A stretch of DNA of 64,000 bases from assembly GCF_017876755.1 (NCBI RefSeq), contig NZ_JAGIOO010000001.1, positions 620,001 to 684,000 of the forward strand, given 5' to 3'. A program made the translations under genes and the position numbers. Shown piece by piece: positions 45,763-54,735 of this stretch (within the stretch, counting starts at the first letter, position 1; every line of letters starts with the position of its first letter). The stretch comes from Crossiella equi. Lineage in GTDB: Bacteria; Actinomycetota; Actinomycetes; Mycobacteriales; Pseudonocardiaceae. Under the pieces are notes generated by a model. The model worked only from the letters and a program-made list of their open reading frames with translations. It had not been told where the DNA came from and did no database searches.

Positions 45763-46231
45763 CTGGGAGCGGAGCGGCCGCGACCTTCGCCTGTCCCCAG
45801 CACACATGTCCTCCCGGTCGGTGGCGGCGCGCGGCCAGCCCGGCCGGGTATCTTGAGAGCTTGCCGGTCTGATGCCGTAACCAAAGCAATCGAGGTCGAG
45901 AAGCCCTGGGCAAGTCCTTCGGACAGAACTGTCCGATGCGGTTGCTGACCCGCTGGTCAAGTACCGCACCCCGGTGACCGCGCCCTCCACGGTGAACCTG
46001 GCCGCCGCCCCCGGTTGGGACAGGGCCGCGGTGTTCTGGCGCGGCACCGAGGCGATGATGTCGTCGAACTCCTCCGCGAACGGGCGACGAGGACCACTCG
46101 AAGAGGGCCGCAGAACACATCTCATCGCCAGAGGAGCGGCTGGGGCAGCCGCCGGATGCGTCCCGAGGCGATCGCGCCGCGGCGGAGATCGTTATTCTCG
46201 ACCTGCGAAATGCGCTAGGAGGAAACCAGTC

Positions 46232-46624
46232 ATGCCGGTGCGGTGGGACCAGCTTCTGGACACAAGTGAGCTCTTGGCCGCCGATGACTCGGACTGGATG
46301 GCTGACTGGCTCGACGAGGACGCTCCAGTGACGGTTCGGCTGGGCAACTTCGCCCGCTCGTTCGCGACCCACTTCTCCTCCCTGAGTCCATCCCAGCACC
46401 GGCGAGTCCTGGGACTTCTGGAGGAGGTCTTGCAGGATGAGCGCGACCCGGACAGTGACGCCGTTGCCACCGGGTTCCTGGAGGCGCTTCTGGCGAGTGC
46501 GGACCGCGGCAGGTTCGACCTGCGGGCGGCCTGGGCCGACTTCGGACCAGCCACCCGGACCTACTGCCTGGCCTGGAACAAGTTCTCCGGCGTTGACTCA
46601 CCGGAGTGGATGCGGCAGTCCTGA
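46232..46624 (+). CDS. Small acidic protein, possible orphan immunity protein
   Basis: 130 residues with an excellent ribosome site (AGGAGG). Helical, acidic, Trp-rich near the N-terminus (DDSDWMADWLDEDAPV), with SPSQHRRVLGLLEEVLQDE and AWADFGPATRTYCLAW. No signal peptide. Composition and proximity to the toxin locus suggest an immunity-type protein, but no family is recognised. Confidence 0.65.
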   Translation: MPVRWDQLLDTSELLAADDSDWMADWLDEDAPVTVRLGNFARSFATHFSSLSPSQHRRVLGLLEEVLQDERDPDSDAVATGFLEALLASADRGRFDLRAAWADFGPATRTYCLAWNKFSGVDSPEWMRQS

Positions 46625-46787
46625 GTCGACAGCCTCCAGGCGTCCGTGGCCCCGGCGCCTGGAGGCAGCCTGCGCATGGTGACGTACCGCAGGCTGTCCT
46701 GCTGCCCGTCATACTCCTCGGCATCGGCCCGCTGATCCTCATCGAGGGCGGTGCCTTCGGGATGCGAGAGCCCCGGACCGGACACCG

Positions 46788-47405
46788 TCAGCCGGGCTGG
46801 TTGGCCGTGGCGGTGGCTCGCACCCCGGCGAGCACCACCGCGGTCACCCGGTGCGCGTCCAGGCGGGTGAACGTGCGGGAACCGCGGCTGAGGAACTGCT
46901 GGACGGGTCCGGTGAGCATCGCGCCGAGCAGGGCAAGGTCGACTTCGGGCAGCTCGCCGCGCTCGACCGCGGCCCGCAAGCGGGCTCGCAGGCTTGCCAA
47001 CCGCCGGTCGAAGACCTCGTCGACGACGGCCCGCAGCTCGGGGTTCTCCCGCGCCGAGACGACCACGGCCAGCAGTGCTCGTCCTGCCGGGCTGGCGGTG
47101 GCCGCGGCGAGGGCTTCGAGGAAGTCGACGAGGTCGGCGTCCAGGTCGCCCGTGTCGTGCAGGGGTGCGGCCTCGGCGCCGAAGGTGGCGAGCGCGTCGG
47201 CGACCAGTGCGTTGCGGTGGGGCCAGTTGCGGTAGACGCTGGTCTTGTTGACCTCGGCGAGCTCGGCGACCTGGTCGTAGCGCAGCCCGCCGATCCCGTC
47301 GCGGGCGATCAGCTCGGCGGCGGCATCAAGAATCCGACGCCGCACCTGTGCGGTGCGCCCGCCCGGACGGCGGGCCGGTTCTCGTGCGGGTCCGTCCTCG
47401 GCCAT
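46788..47405 (-). CDS. TetR-family transcriptional regulator
   Basis: 205 residues from ATG 47405. N-terminal helix-turn-helix: RRRILDAAAELIARDGIGG, YDQVAELAEVNKTSVYRNWP. C-terminal ligand domain of the TetR_C type. It is 10 bases downstream of the monooxygenase pseudogene on the same strand, so it once co-regulated that gene, probably through the palindrome at 48401-48421. Confidence 0.9.
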   Translation of the reverse strand: MAEDGPAREPARRPGGRTAQVRRRILDAAAELIARDGIGGLRYDQVAELAEVNKTSVYRNWPHRNALVADALATFGAEAAPLHDTGDLDADLVDFLEALAAATASPAGRALLAVVVSARENPELRAVVDEVFDRRLASLRARLRAAVERGELPEVDLALLGAMLTGPVQQFLSRGSRTFTRLDAHRVTAVVLAGVRATATANQPG

Positions 47406-47415
47406 GGACGGCAGC

Positions 47416-48370
47416 CTATAGCGGCCGCACCGCCCGCAGCCGGGTGTTGCGCGCCTCGATGGCCTCCCCGGTGGCCGGGACGACGAGGTCGGCCCCGCCA
47501 CACGCGAACTCCTGGGCCGCGGCCGCGTGGGGGCGCTGGCGCCGCTCGTAGGCGCGGAAGGCCGCCTCGAGGTCGTCGCCGTGGCGGCCGAGCTCCTCGG
47601 TGAGCGTCCACGCCCCGAGCAGGGCAAGCGAGGTGCCACGCCCGGCCATCGGAGTCGCGCAGTGCGCGGCGTCCCCGATCAGCACGACCCGTCCCCGGTG
47701 CCAGGTCGGCATGTGGATCTGGGTGATCGCGTCGAAGTACAGCTCGGGATCGCGCTGGGCGGTCTCGATCAGTTCGGGGACCTTCCAGTCCTCGATCCCG
47801 GCGAAGGCCTCGGTCAGGATGCGCTTCTGGGCGACCGGGTCGTGGTGGTCGTAGGCGATCGGGTCGGACCGGAACTCGAAGATTGCCAGCGCTGTGTCGC
47901 GGTAGCGGGCCACGCCCGCCAAGCGCCCCGGCAGGTTGAGGATCTCGGTGACGCGCGTGTTGCCGGGCGTCACCTGGCCGGGCGCGTCCCCGATCGCCAC
48001 GTACACCCCGAGGGGCTTGGTGAACTCCTTCTCCGGGCCGAAGACCAGTCGGCGCACCGCCGAGTGCACCCCGTCCGCGCCGACGACGATGTCGTAGGCG
48101 GCCTCGCGGCCGGAGGCGAAGGTGACCGCGACCCGGTCTCCGTCGTCGACCAGCGCCACGACGGACTCCCCGAAACGCAGGTCGACCTGCTCGGGCAGGG
48201 TCCGCCGCAGGATGGTCATGAGGTCCTCGCGGGGCAGCTCGATGTCAGCGGAGGACTCGTTGATCTCCTCCACCGCCAGCGAGGCGACCACCACGCCGGA
48301 CCGGTCGACGAACGTCGTCTCCTCGGTCATCGTGATCCGCCGCTCGCGCACCACTGACCAAGATCTTCAC
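47416..48370 (-). pseudogene. FAD-dependent monooxygenase with internal deletion
   Basis: The original start is visible: AGGAG then GTG 48370 giving VKILVSGA, the first strand of the FAD Rossmann fold. Directly after this the frame is wrong. From about 48340 a second frame (VRERRITMTEETTFVDRSGV) continues the protein from a point roughly 60 residues further along the family. It goes through VVGADGVHSAVRR and RVVLIGDAAHCATPMAGRGTSLAL to the stop. The GxGxxG loop and following ~60 residues are gone, so no functional flavoprotein can be made. Confidence 0.85.
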
Positions 48371-48400
48371 CAGGTCTCCTCTCACAACACCACGCCGCCT

Positions 48401-48421
48401 AAAGCAACGATTCGTTGCTTT
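48401..48421. promoter_or_regulatory. Palindromic operator, probably TetR-type
   Basis: AAAGCAACGA-T-TCGTTGCTTT, perfect 10-bp arms around one base, 31 bases before the start of the monooxygenase pseudogene. This form and position are typical of a TetR autoregulatory site. Confidence 0.7.
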
Positions 48422-48466
48422 TAGAGTTGACGGTAGTGCCGCCTGGCAGGAGACGTCGGACGGCGG

Positions 48467-50215
48467 TCAACGAGCTGGCCGGTAGAAGCCGAGGAACGGC
48501 ATCCCGAGGTTGCTCGTGCGGACCTTGCTGATCTGAACGGGGTTGCCTGCCTCGACCATCCGGCCGTCGCCGATGTACATGGCCACGTGCCCACGCCAGA
48601 CGATCAGGTAACCGGACCGCAACTGCTGGCGTTCGACCCGGGCGCCGACGGCCTGGGCGCCGCTGGTCCAGGGGATGGTCACCCCGGCCTGTCGGTAGGT
48701 CCACTGGGTCAGGCCGGAGCAGTCGAACCCGCGGCCGGGGACGGTGCCGCCCCACCGGTAGGGCACGCCCAACTGCGTCAGCGCCGCCTGGACCGCGCGC
48801 ACCGTCATCGCGGGCCGCAGGGTCGCCGTCACGCCCGCCATGAGGCCGCCGTTGGAACCGCCGCTCACGGCGAGCAGTTCCGGGCTGGTGACGCCGGTGC
48901 TGATGAGGTCCTCGGCGATCGCGTGCAGGTCCCGGTAGCAGTTCGCCTTGTTCTGCTGGCGGCCCTGCTCCCACCAGTCGCGGCCGAATTCCCCGTCACC
49001 GTCCACCCACGCGGCCATCGGCCCGGGGAAAGCGGGGTGCCAGGGCGCGTTGAACCCGCCATACACCAGCGCGGGTTGCGGGCTGTTCAACAGCACATCC
49101 CCACGCCGGACCAGGTGGTACGGGATGCGCGTGCCGTCCGGCGAGGTGGTCCAGCCGTCCTCGACAACCGCGTCCGGGAGGGACCGCTCGGGCGCGGCCA
49201 GCTCCTCGACAGGGCCCCGCCGGGGCGGTGCCGGTAGTAGCCGTTCGACGTGGTCAGGGTGCTGAAACCGAACACGTACTCGTCCGCGCGCCCCGAGGGG
49301 CAGAGCGCCATCATGGGGAAGGGCAGCTCGGCCACCGCGCCGCGGCCGGGCAGGGGCAGGTGCCCGGTCAGGTGGCCGTCCAGGGTGAAGATCCGGACCT
49401 GGCTGTAGGTGTTGTCCAGGCCCACCAGGTACAGGTGCTCGCCGACCGGGGTGAAGGAGCGCAGCGCGACCTCGGACTCCGGCACCAGCTCCGTCCACGT
49501 CGACGGGTCAGCCGGGGCAGGGTTGTCCAGGGCGATGCGCACCAGACGGCCCCGGGGTGCGTCCAGGTCGGAGATGGCGATCCACTCGTCGCCGACGAGG
49601 TGCCCGTACAGGCCACCGATCGAGGGGTCGGTGATGAACGGCCGCCAGCTCAGCTCGGCCGAGCCGTCCAGGTCGGCCACCGCGAGCGGGATCGGCGCCA
49701 GGATCCGCTGCACCGTGACCGCACGCCTGCCGTCAGTGGAGACGACCACGGCGCGTCGACCTCCGTCGTGCGGCCCGAGGCCAAGCGGTACAACAGGACC
49801 CGGTGCTGGGGGTCGACGCTGGCGGAGAAGAAGAACCAGCTGGAATCGGGCAGCCAGTGCGCACCCCCGGTCCAGTTGTCCATCAGCGGTTCGGCCGGAG
49901 CGGGCAGCCGCTCGCCGCTGTCGGCCTCGATCAGCCGGATGGTGTTGCGCTCACTGCCGTCCTCACACACACCGACGGCGACGTACCGGCCATCCGGCGA
50001 GGCCGACACCCAGGACACGAACGGCGGCCGCTCCGGGTTCTCCTCGACGGCACGGTGAACAGGCCCTCCGCCTTGTGCACCTCGAACTCGCGCAGGGGCT
50101 CGCCCAGTAACCGCGGCACCCGCCGGTGCATGATCGAACTGATCCGGGCGGCGTCGACCTCCGTGGCGTGGGCGTTGTAGGCCAGGAGCCGGATGCGCGA
50201 CCCCGCACCTGATCA
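48467..50215 (-). pseudogene. Prolyl oligopeptidase remnant fused to an NlpC/P60 domain
   Basis: Read on the minus strand from about 50215, S9 prolyl-oligopeptidase sequence appears in successive frames: LLAYNAHATEVDAARISS, then FVSWVSASPDGRYVAVGVCE, then LSWRPFITDPSIGGLYGHLV, then LVYGGFNAPWHPAFPGPMAA and the nucleophile motif VSGGSNGGLMAG. At least three frameshifts occur. Shortly after the nucleophile the frame runs into VRAVQAALTQLGVPYRWGG and an NlpC/P60 domain (FDCSGLTQWTY, HVAMYIGDG), which replaces the Asp/His end of the peptidase. Neither activity is likely in the whole product, but the last ~340-codon frame is open and could be translated. Confidence 0.8.
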
Positions 50216-50329
50216 CCGTGCCGTGGCACGCCACGGTCCGGCCGCGACGACGGCGCACCAGAACGGGGCCGAGGGGCTCGTGGCGGTCGCCCACTGAGCC
50301 CGATCACCAACCATTCACTTGAGGGTGGC

Positions 50330-50755
50330 ATGACGACGAACATCGCGACAGAGTTCTTCGAGCTACTGGGACGTGGGCACATCGACGGAGCCATGGCGCT
50401 CACGACCGACGACTTCACCTGGACGGTCGGCGGCAAACCAGGCGGGCCCTTCGCACTCGCCGGGACGTACGACAGCGCGGCGTACATCGAGATGCTTGGC
50501 CACGTCGCCGCATCGATCCCCGCAGGCCCCCAGGTGGAGATCGTGTCGGTCACGCAGGGCAGTGACCGCATCGTGGTCGAGACGCATGTTGTCGGCAACT
50601 CCGCCGACGGCGTCGGCTACGACAACAACCTGGTCTGCGTTTTCGATATCAGCGACGGCAGGATCGCAGCGGTGCGCGAGTACCTCGACACCATTCACGC
50701 CTCGGAGGTCTTCACCCGGAACGACCGGGGCAGCGGGGACCGCTCATGCCGATGA
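50330..50755 (+). CDS. SnoaL-like (NTF2 fold) protein
   Basis: 141 residues from ATG 50330. Single NTF2-like domain: FFELLGRGHIDGAMALTTDD, FTWTVGGKPGG, VSVTQGSDRIVVETHVVG, FDISDGRIAAVREYLDT. Such proteins are small-molecule isomerases, cyclases or ligand binders; the substrate cannot be told. The 50756-50957 stretch after it has only a coherent minus-strand scrap (TETTLVLDFQDPAQRLG). Confidence 0.85.
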   Translation: MTTNIATEFFELLGRGHIDGAMALTTDDFTWTVGGKPGGPFALAGTYDSAAYIEMLGHVAASIPAGPQVEIVSVTQGSDRIVVETHVVGNSADGVGYDNNLVCVFDISDGRIAAVREYLDTIHASEVFTRNDRGSGDRSCR

Positions 50756-50957
50756 CCGGATCTCCCGCGAGGGGCGACCGTGGCCTGCTGGCGCGTGGCC
50801 GAGCCGCTGCGCGGGATCCTGGAAGTCCAGCACCAGCGTCGTCTCCGTGACCGGCGCGGTGCGGACTACCGGCCTCGCCCGATCCTGCACCGCGCCGCAC
50901 ACGGCCCCTGCGCCTGGTTGCCAGGTCAGGGGCTGTTCCGGCCGGAGCGCGGAACAG

Positions 50958-51279
50958 GTGCGACATGATCCCGAACGCCGAGCACTGGCGGGTCGCGGTG
51001 TGGGAGGCCATGGAGCTCCAGCACGCGATCACGGGCTACCTGCCGGGGTACGCCACGCCGCGGATCGTCTGCGACGTGCCCTACGTCGGGAAGCGGTGGG
51101 TGCACCAGCTGTCGGAGTACGACCGCGAGCGCGGCATCTCGTACTGGACGAAGAACTACCGCACAGGCATTGAGCTGCAGGATCCCGAGGCGCTGGACCG
51201 CCGGTACCCGTACCACGACCCGATCACCTCGCTGCCCGAGACCGGGCGGCAGTGGTGGGTCGAGCACCAGAACGACTGA
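50958..51279 (+). pseudogene. Duplicated 3' fragment of kamA
   Basis: From 50958 the sequence matches kamA from about 21641 to its stop with seven differences, counted by eye. Four are synonymous, two change amino acids (Met to Thr, Tyr to His) and one swaps the stop codon. It includes the PLP-lysine segment VGKRWVH but lacks the radical-SAM site, so it cannot act alone. Similarity continues weakly into the terminator. An ATG at 50965 could start a 104-residue product. Confidence 0.9.
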
Positions 51280-51415
51280 CCGCCAGCACACCACAGTGGA
51301 CGGTCCAGGGCCCCGGTGCGGGTGTTCTGGACCGTCTCACCATGTGCACCGGGGCGCCGCTTCGACAGGGTGGTCGGCTTGGACGCCGTGGTGGGACACC
51401 TGCATGATCTGCCCC

Positions 51416-52087
51416 ATGCGCAGTTCACTGTTCAACCACCAGGAACGGCCGGTCGAGCCGGGAAGCTTCCAGTTGCAGAACGAACGCATGCTGAAGGTGG
51501 ACCTCACCGGCACCGACGGCTTCTTCTTCGCCAAGCAGGGCTCCATGGTCGCCTACCAGGGCGAGGTCGACTTCGCCTACGAGGGCGCGGGGGGCCTGGG
51601 CAGGCTGTTCAAGAAGGCCTTCACCGGTGAGGGCATGTCGTTGATGAAGGTCTCGGGCAGCGGCGACGTCTTCCTCGCCCAGGACGCGGACGAGATCTTC
51701 GTGCTCTACCTCGAGGACGAGAGTGTCACCGTCAACGGCAAGAACGTGCTCGCCTTCGACAGCTCGCTCAAGTGGGACATCAACCGCACCGAAGGCGCCT
51801 CGATGCTCAGCGGCGGCCTGTTCAACACCACCTTCACCGGCACCGGCACGCTGGCCGTGACCGCCTACGGCACCCCGGTCGCGCTGAACGTGGACGTACC
51901 GACCTACGTCGACATGCAGTCCGCCGTGCTGTGGTCGGCCTCGTTGCAGTCCTCGATCCGCAAGACGGCCAAACTCGGCGCGGTCATCGGCCGCGGCTCG
52001 GGCGAGGCGTACCAGCTCGCGCTGGAGGGGCAGGGCTTCGTCGTGGTGCAGGCATCGGAGGGGCATCCCACACCAGCCGCGCAGTGA
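51416..52087 (+). CDS. AIM24-family protein
   Basis: 223 residues from ATG 51416. All-beta AIM24/TBP-like fold: GTDGFFFAKQGSMVAYQGEV, LMKVSGSGDVFLAQDADEIF, VTVNGKNVLAFDSSLKWDIN, and the Gly-rich end GRGSGEAYQLALEGQGFVVV. Role in bacteria unknown. Isolated among pseudogenes yet intact. Confidence 0.9.
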   Translation: MRSSLFNHQERPVEPGSFQLQNERMLKVDLTGTDGFFFAKQGSMVAYQGEVDFAYEGAGGLGRLFKKAFTGEGMSLMKVSGSGDVFLAQDADEIFVLYLEDESVTVNGKNVLAFDSSLKWDINRTEGASMLSGGLFNTTFTGTGTLAVTAYGTPVALNVDVPTYVDMQSAVLWSASLQSSIRKTAKLGAVIGRGSGEAYQLALEGQGFVVVQASEGHPTPAAQ

Positions 52088-52148
52088 CGTACCCGGGAGC
52101 CCCAGGCCGGTTGGTCTGGGGCTCCCCTCAGGGCCCCGGTCGAGGACG

Positions 52149-52721
52149 TCACGGCACCTGGATGACCACCTTCCCGACCACGCGGTTGAGCACGGGGTGG
52201 ATCCGGTGCTGCTCCAGGAAGGTGAACAGGCCCATCGGGTCCAGCGGCTGGGGTTCCTGGCTGAACAGACTGACCAAGGCGACCTCGCCCCCTCGCGCCA
52301 GCGCGGCCAGGGACTGGTTCAGCGTCCGCGAACCCACTGTGTCGACCAGCTTGTGCACACCACCGGTCCGGTCCTTCACCTCCGCCGGGTCCACGACACC
52401 GCTCGCGCCCAGCTCGGTCAGTCCGCGGGCCGGGATCCGGTCGAACGGGCCGCGCACGACCATGTGGTCCCGGCCGTTGACCGACAGGGCACGCACGCGG
52501 ATGCGGGTGACCCCGGGCGCGATGCCAGCCACCCGGATGCCGTGGTGCCCGAACTCCGCCGCCCAGCTCCTGGTGAGCTGCTCGGCGGCGGCCTTGGACG
52601 CGCTGTGGAGACCGGCGAACGGTGTTCTGGTCGAGGCCGTCCACGAGCCGATGGTGATGATCGTGCCCGCGCCACGCGCGACCATCCGCGGGGCGGACGC
52701 GGCGACCAGGACGTGCTGGTC
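52149..52721 (-). pseudogene. SDR fragment joined to an alcohol-dehydrogenase tail
   Basis: The minus strand begins inside an SDR (HVLVAASAPRM; GTIITIGSWTAS; HSASKAAAEQLTRSWAAEFG) lacking its NAD-binding N-terminus. After GIAPGVTRIRV the frame passes into the end of a zinc-less quinone-oxidoreductase-type dehydrogenase (VHKLVDTVGS; LAALARGGEVALVSLF; LNRVVGKVVIQVP). Two unrelated enzyme pieces are thus spliced. Confidence 0.65.
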
Positions 52722-53049
52722 GCGCTGGCCAGGGCGGTGCGGCTGTCGGAGGTGAAGCGGGAGCGCCTGCGCGACCTCGCCGCCCCGCCGCGGTGCCGTC
52801 GTCTCCGCTCCGTAGCGGCCGGAACCGGGGATGCCGCGGGTGCTGACCGGGCTGGACCACCTGCCTGCGCTGTTGCCGGGCCGCCGGACGGAGGTGTTGG
52901 CGCGCAACGCTGTGCTGGTGGCGGTCCTCGGGCACGAGATGGCACCGGGCACCTCGTTCGCCCGGTACCTGTTCACCGAGCCCGCGGCGCGGGCCCGCAT
53001 CGCCAACTGGCCGGATATTGCCGCAGCGGCGGTCGGCGGCCTCAGTTGA
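52704..53049 (+). pseudogene. MmyB-type XRE regulator fragment
   Basis: Helices VLVALARAVRLSEVKRERLR come first; after a frame change (about 52800) comes the MmyB ligand-binding start: TGLDHLPALLPGRRTEVLAR, NAVLVAVLGHEMAPGTSFAR, FTEPAARARIANWPDIAAA. The DNA-binding N-terminus is missing and its place is taken by the antisense SDR fragment. The two overlap exactly at the palindrome GACCAG-GACGTG-CTGGTC (52704-52721). Confidence 0.65.
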
Positions 53050-53120
53050 GGGGCCGAGTGCCTTCTCGCGCCTGCCCGCCATCGCTCCCGGTGACGTGAA
53101 GCAGGTTCAGCCGCGGCACG

Positions 53121-53849
53121 TCACACGGCGTTCTCAGCGTCCCGAGCCTCGATCAGGTCGAGGTCGCGGACGCAGAAGCCGTGATGCTCGAAGGTCTCGT
53201 TGAGCACCGTGCCGAGGCACTGCCGCACCGAGCGGCCCCGGGCGTAGGGCGGCCAGACATCGTCGTCGGGCACCGGCGCCCGCGCTGCGAGCTGCACAGC
53301 GGTGACCTCGTCGAGCCAGGCCTCGAGCTCGGCGGCCTGTGCGGCGAACACGCCCACGATCTCCTCGAGAGCCGGGTCGAGTGAGGGGTCGAGCCCGTGC
53401 GCCGCACGGTAGGGCTCGACGGTCGGCCCGATGCCCATCGGCGTGAACAGGCCAGTCGAGCCCAGACAGCACCGACGGAACCACGAGTCGTGGACGAAGA
53501 CCAGGTGGCGCATCGTCTGCACCGCCGACCACTCGTCGTGCACGCTGCGGCGCTCGATGCCGGGCGCACGGCGGACCCGCTCGATCGTCGCGGCCCAGGC
53601 GGCGTGGAGCTGGCGCGCTGCCTCGCGCAGATCGGCAGGGTCCCCGGAGCGGAGCAGCACCCGTACCGGATGACGCCGGTCGAGCTCCGCCTCGACGTAC
53701 TCGGTGACCTCGACACCGTTCACCACGAGGTTGGTGACGAGCCCGTCGATCACGGCATCCTGCATGACGACGCCGATCAAGCGCGCTCCGGTCAGGTCGC
53801 ACTCGCGGAACTCCGCACCGCGCAGATCCTCATCGACGTACCGCGTCAT
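53121..53849 (-). CDS. Pentapeptide-repeat / DinB-like protein
   Basis: 242 residues from ATG 53849. A short pentapeptide-like head (DLRGAEFRECDLTGARLIGV) leads into a four-helix DinB-type domain with candidate metal His residues (MRHLVFVHDSWF, EHHGFCVRDLDL). DinB proteins are metal-dependent thiol or small-molecule enzymes. Intact; no operon partner. Confidence 0.85.
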   Translation of the reverse strand: MTRYVDEDLRGAEFRECDLTGARLIGVVMQDAVIDGLVTNLVVNGVEVTEYVEAELDRRHPVRVLLRSGDPADLREAARQLHAAWAATIERVRRAPGIERRSVHDEWSAVQTMRHLVFVHDSWFRRCCLGSTGLFTPMGIGPTVEPYRAAHGLDPSLDPALEEIVGVFAAQAAELEAWLDEVTAVQLAARAPVPDDDVWPPYARGRSVRQCLGTVLNETFEHHGFCVRDLDLIEARDAENAV

Positions 53850-53987
53850 GCTCTGGATACTAGGTCCGAGCACCGACAAGCGAGCCTCTGAGCGCGAGGA
53901 ACGCGACAGCGCCGTAACACGCCCATCCCCGAGAACGAGGACTACCCGCAGGCCGAGCCCGGGCCGACTCACGGTAGGACTGGTGCC

Positions 53988-54551
53988 ATGCGGAAACTGG
54001 TCTACGGCATGAACCTGACTCTGGACGGCTACATCGCGGCGGCCGGTGACGACATCGGCTGGGGCGTGTCGAGCGACGAGCTGTTCCAGTGGTGGCTCGA
54101 CCAGGAGCTGGGAATCGAGGTGCTGCTGTACGGGCGGAAGCTGTGGCAGGCGATGAGCTCCCACTGGCCGACCGGTGACCAACAGCCCGACGCCACCCCG
54201 GCGCAGATCGAGTTCGCACGGAACTGGCGGGACACCCCGAAGGTGGTGTTCTCCTCGACAATCGAGGAGGTCGACTGGAACGCCCGTCTGGTCACCGGCG
54301 ACGCGGTCGCGGAGATCACCCGGCTCAAGGCGGAGAACGGCGGGCCGATGCGGGTCGGTGGCGCCACGCTCGCCGCGGCGGCCGTGCGTGCCGGGCTGGT
54401 CGACGAGTACGAGATCGTCACCCATCCGGTCCTGGCAGGCGGAGGCACACCGTTCTTCACCACGCTGCACAGCAAGGTGAAGCTGAACCTGGTGGAGACG
54501 CGGACCTTTCCCGGCGGCGTGGTCCTGACCAGGTACGAGACGAGGCGCTGA
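53988..54551 (+). CDS. Dihydrofolate reductase-like (RibD C-terminal) protein
   Basis: 187 residues from ATG 53988. MRKLVYGMNLTLDGYIAAA, VLLYGRKLWQAM, LKAENGGPMRVGGATLAAAA and VLAGGGTPFF are the usual signatures of this NADPH-binding family. The physiological substrate is unknown; a flavin or pteridine reductase is possible. Confidence 0.9.
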   Translation: MRKLVYGMNLTLDGYIAAAGDDIGWGVSSDELFQWWLDQELGIEVLLYGRKLWQAMSSHWPTGDQQPDATPAQIEFARNWRDTPKVVFSSTIEEVDWNARLVTGDAVAEITRLKAENGGPMRVGGATLAAAAVRAGLVDEYEIVTHPVLAGGGTPFFTTLHSKVKLNLVETRTFPGGVVLTRYETRR

Positions 54552-54735
54552 GCACTCACCCAGGGGTCCTGGGCCAGGCCGGCCGCGAGGACGACCAGGC
54601 CGCACGCGCATCCGTGGCGGGAGGTGTGTTTGAGGGCGTTCATCCCGGCTATTCGCCTTGAGGAGCCGCCTGGACCGAGGAGACGTCATCTAAGCGCTGA
54701 CATGGCAAGGCAATGAGAAGGTCGAGGTCGTCGAG

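Noticed and set aside
44671-46125. Long minus-strand frame across the gap after the immunity gene
   Set aside because: Only a short piece reads like protein; start, ribosome site and family are lacking, so at most a remnant.
48467-51340. Single segmental duplication of the kamA-NlpC region (20.5-24.2 kb)
   Set aside because: The kamA piece is nearly identical but the NlpC domains are only moderately similar and the order differs, so one event cannot explain both.
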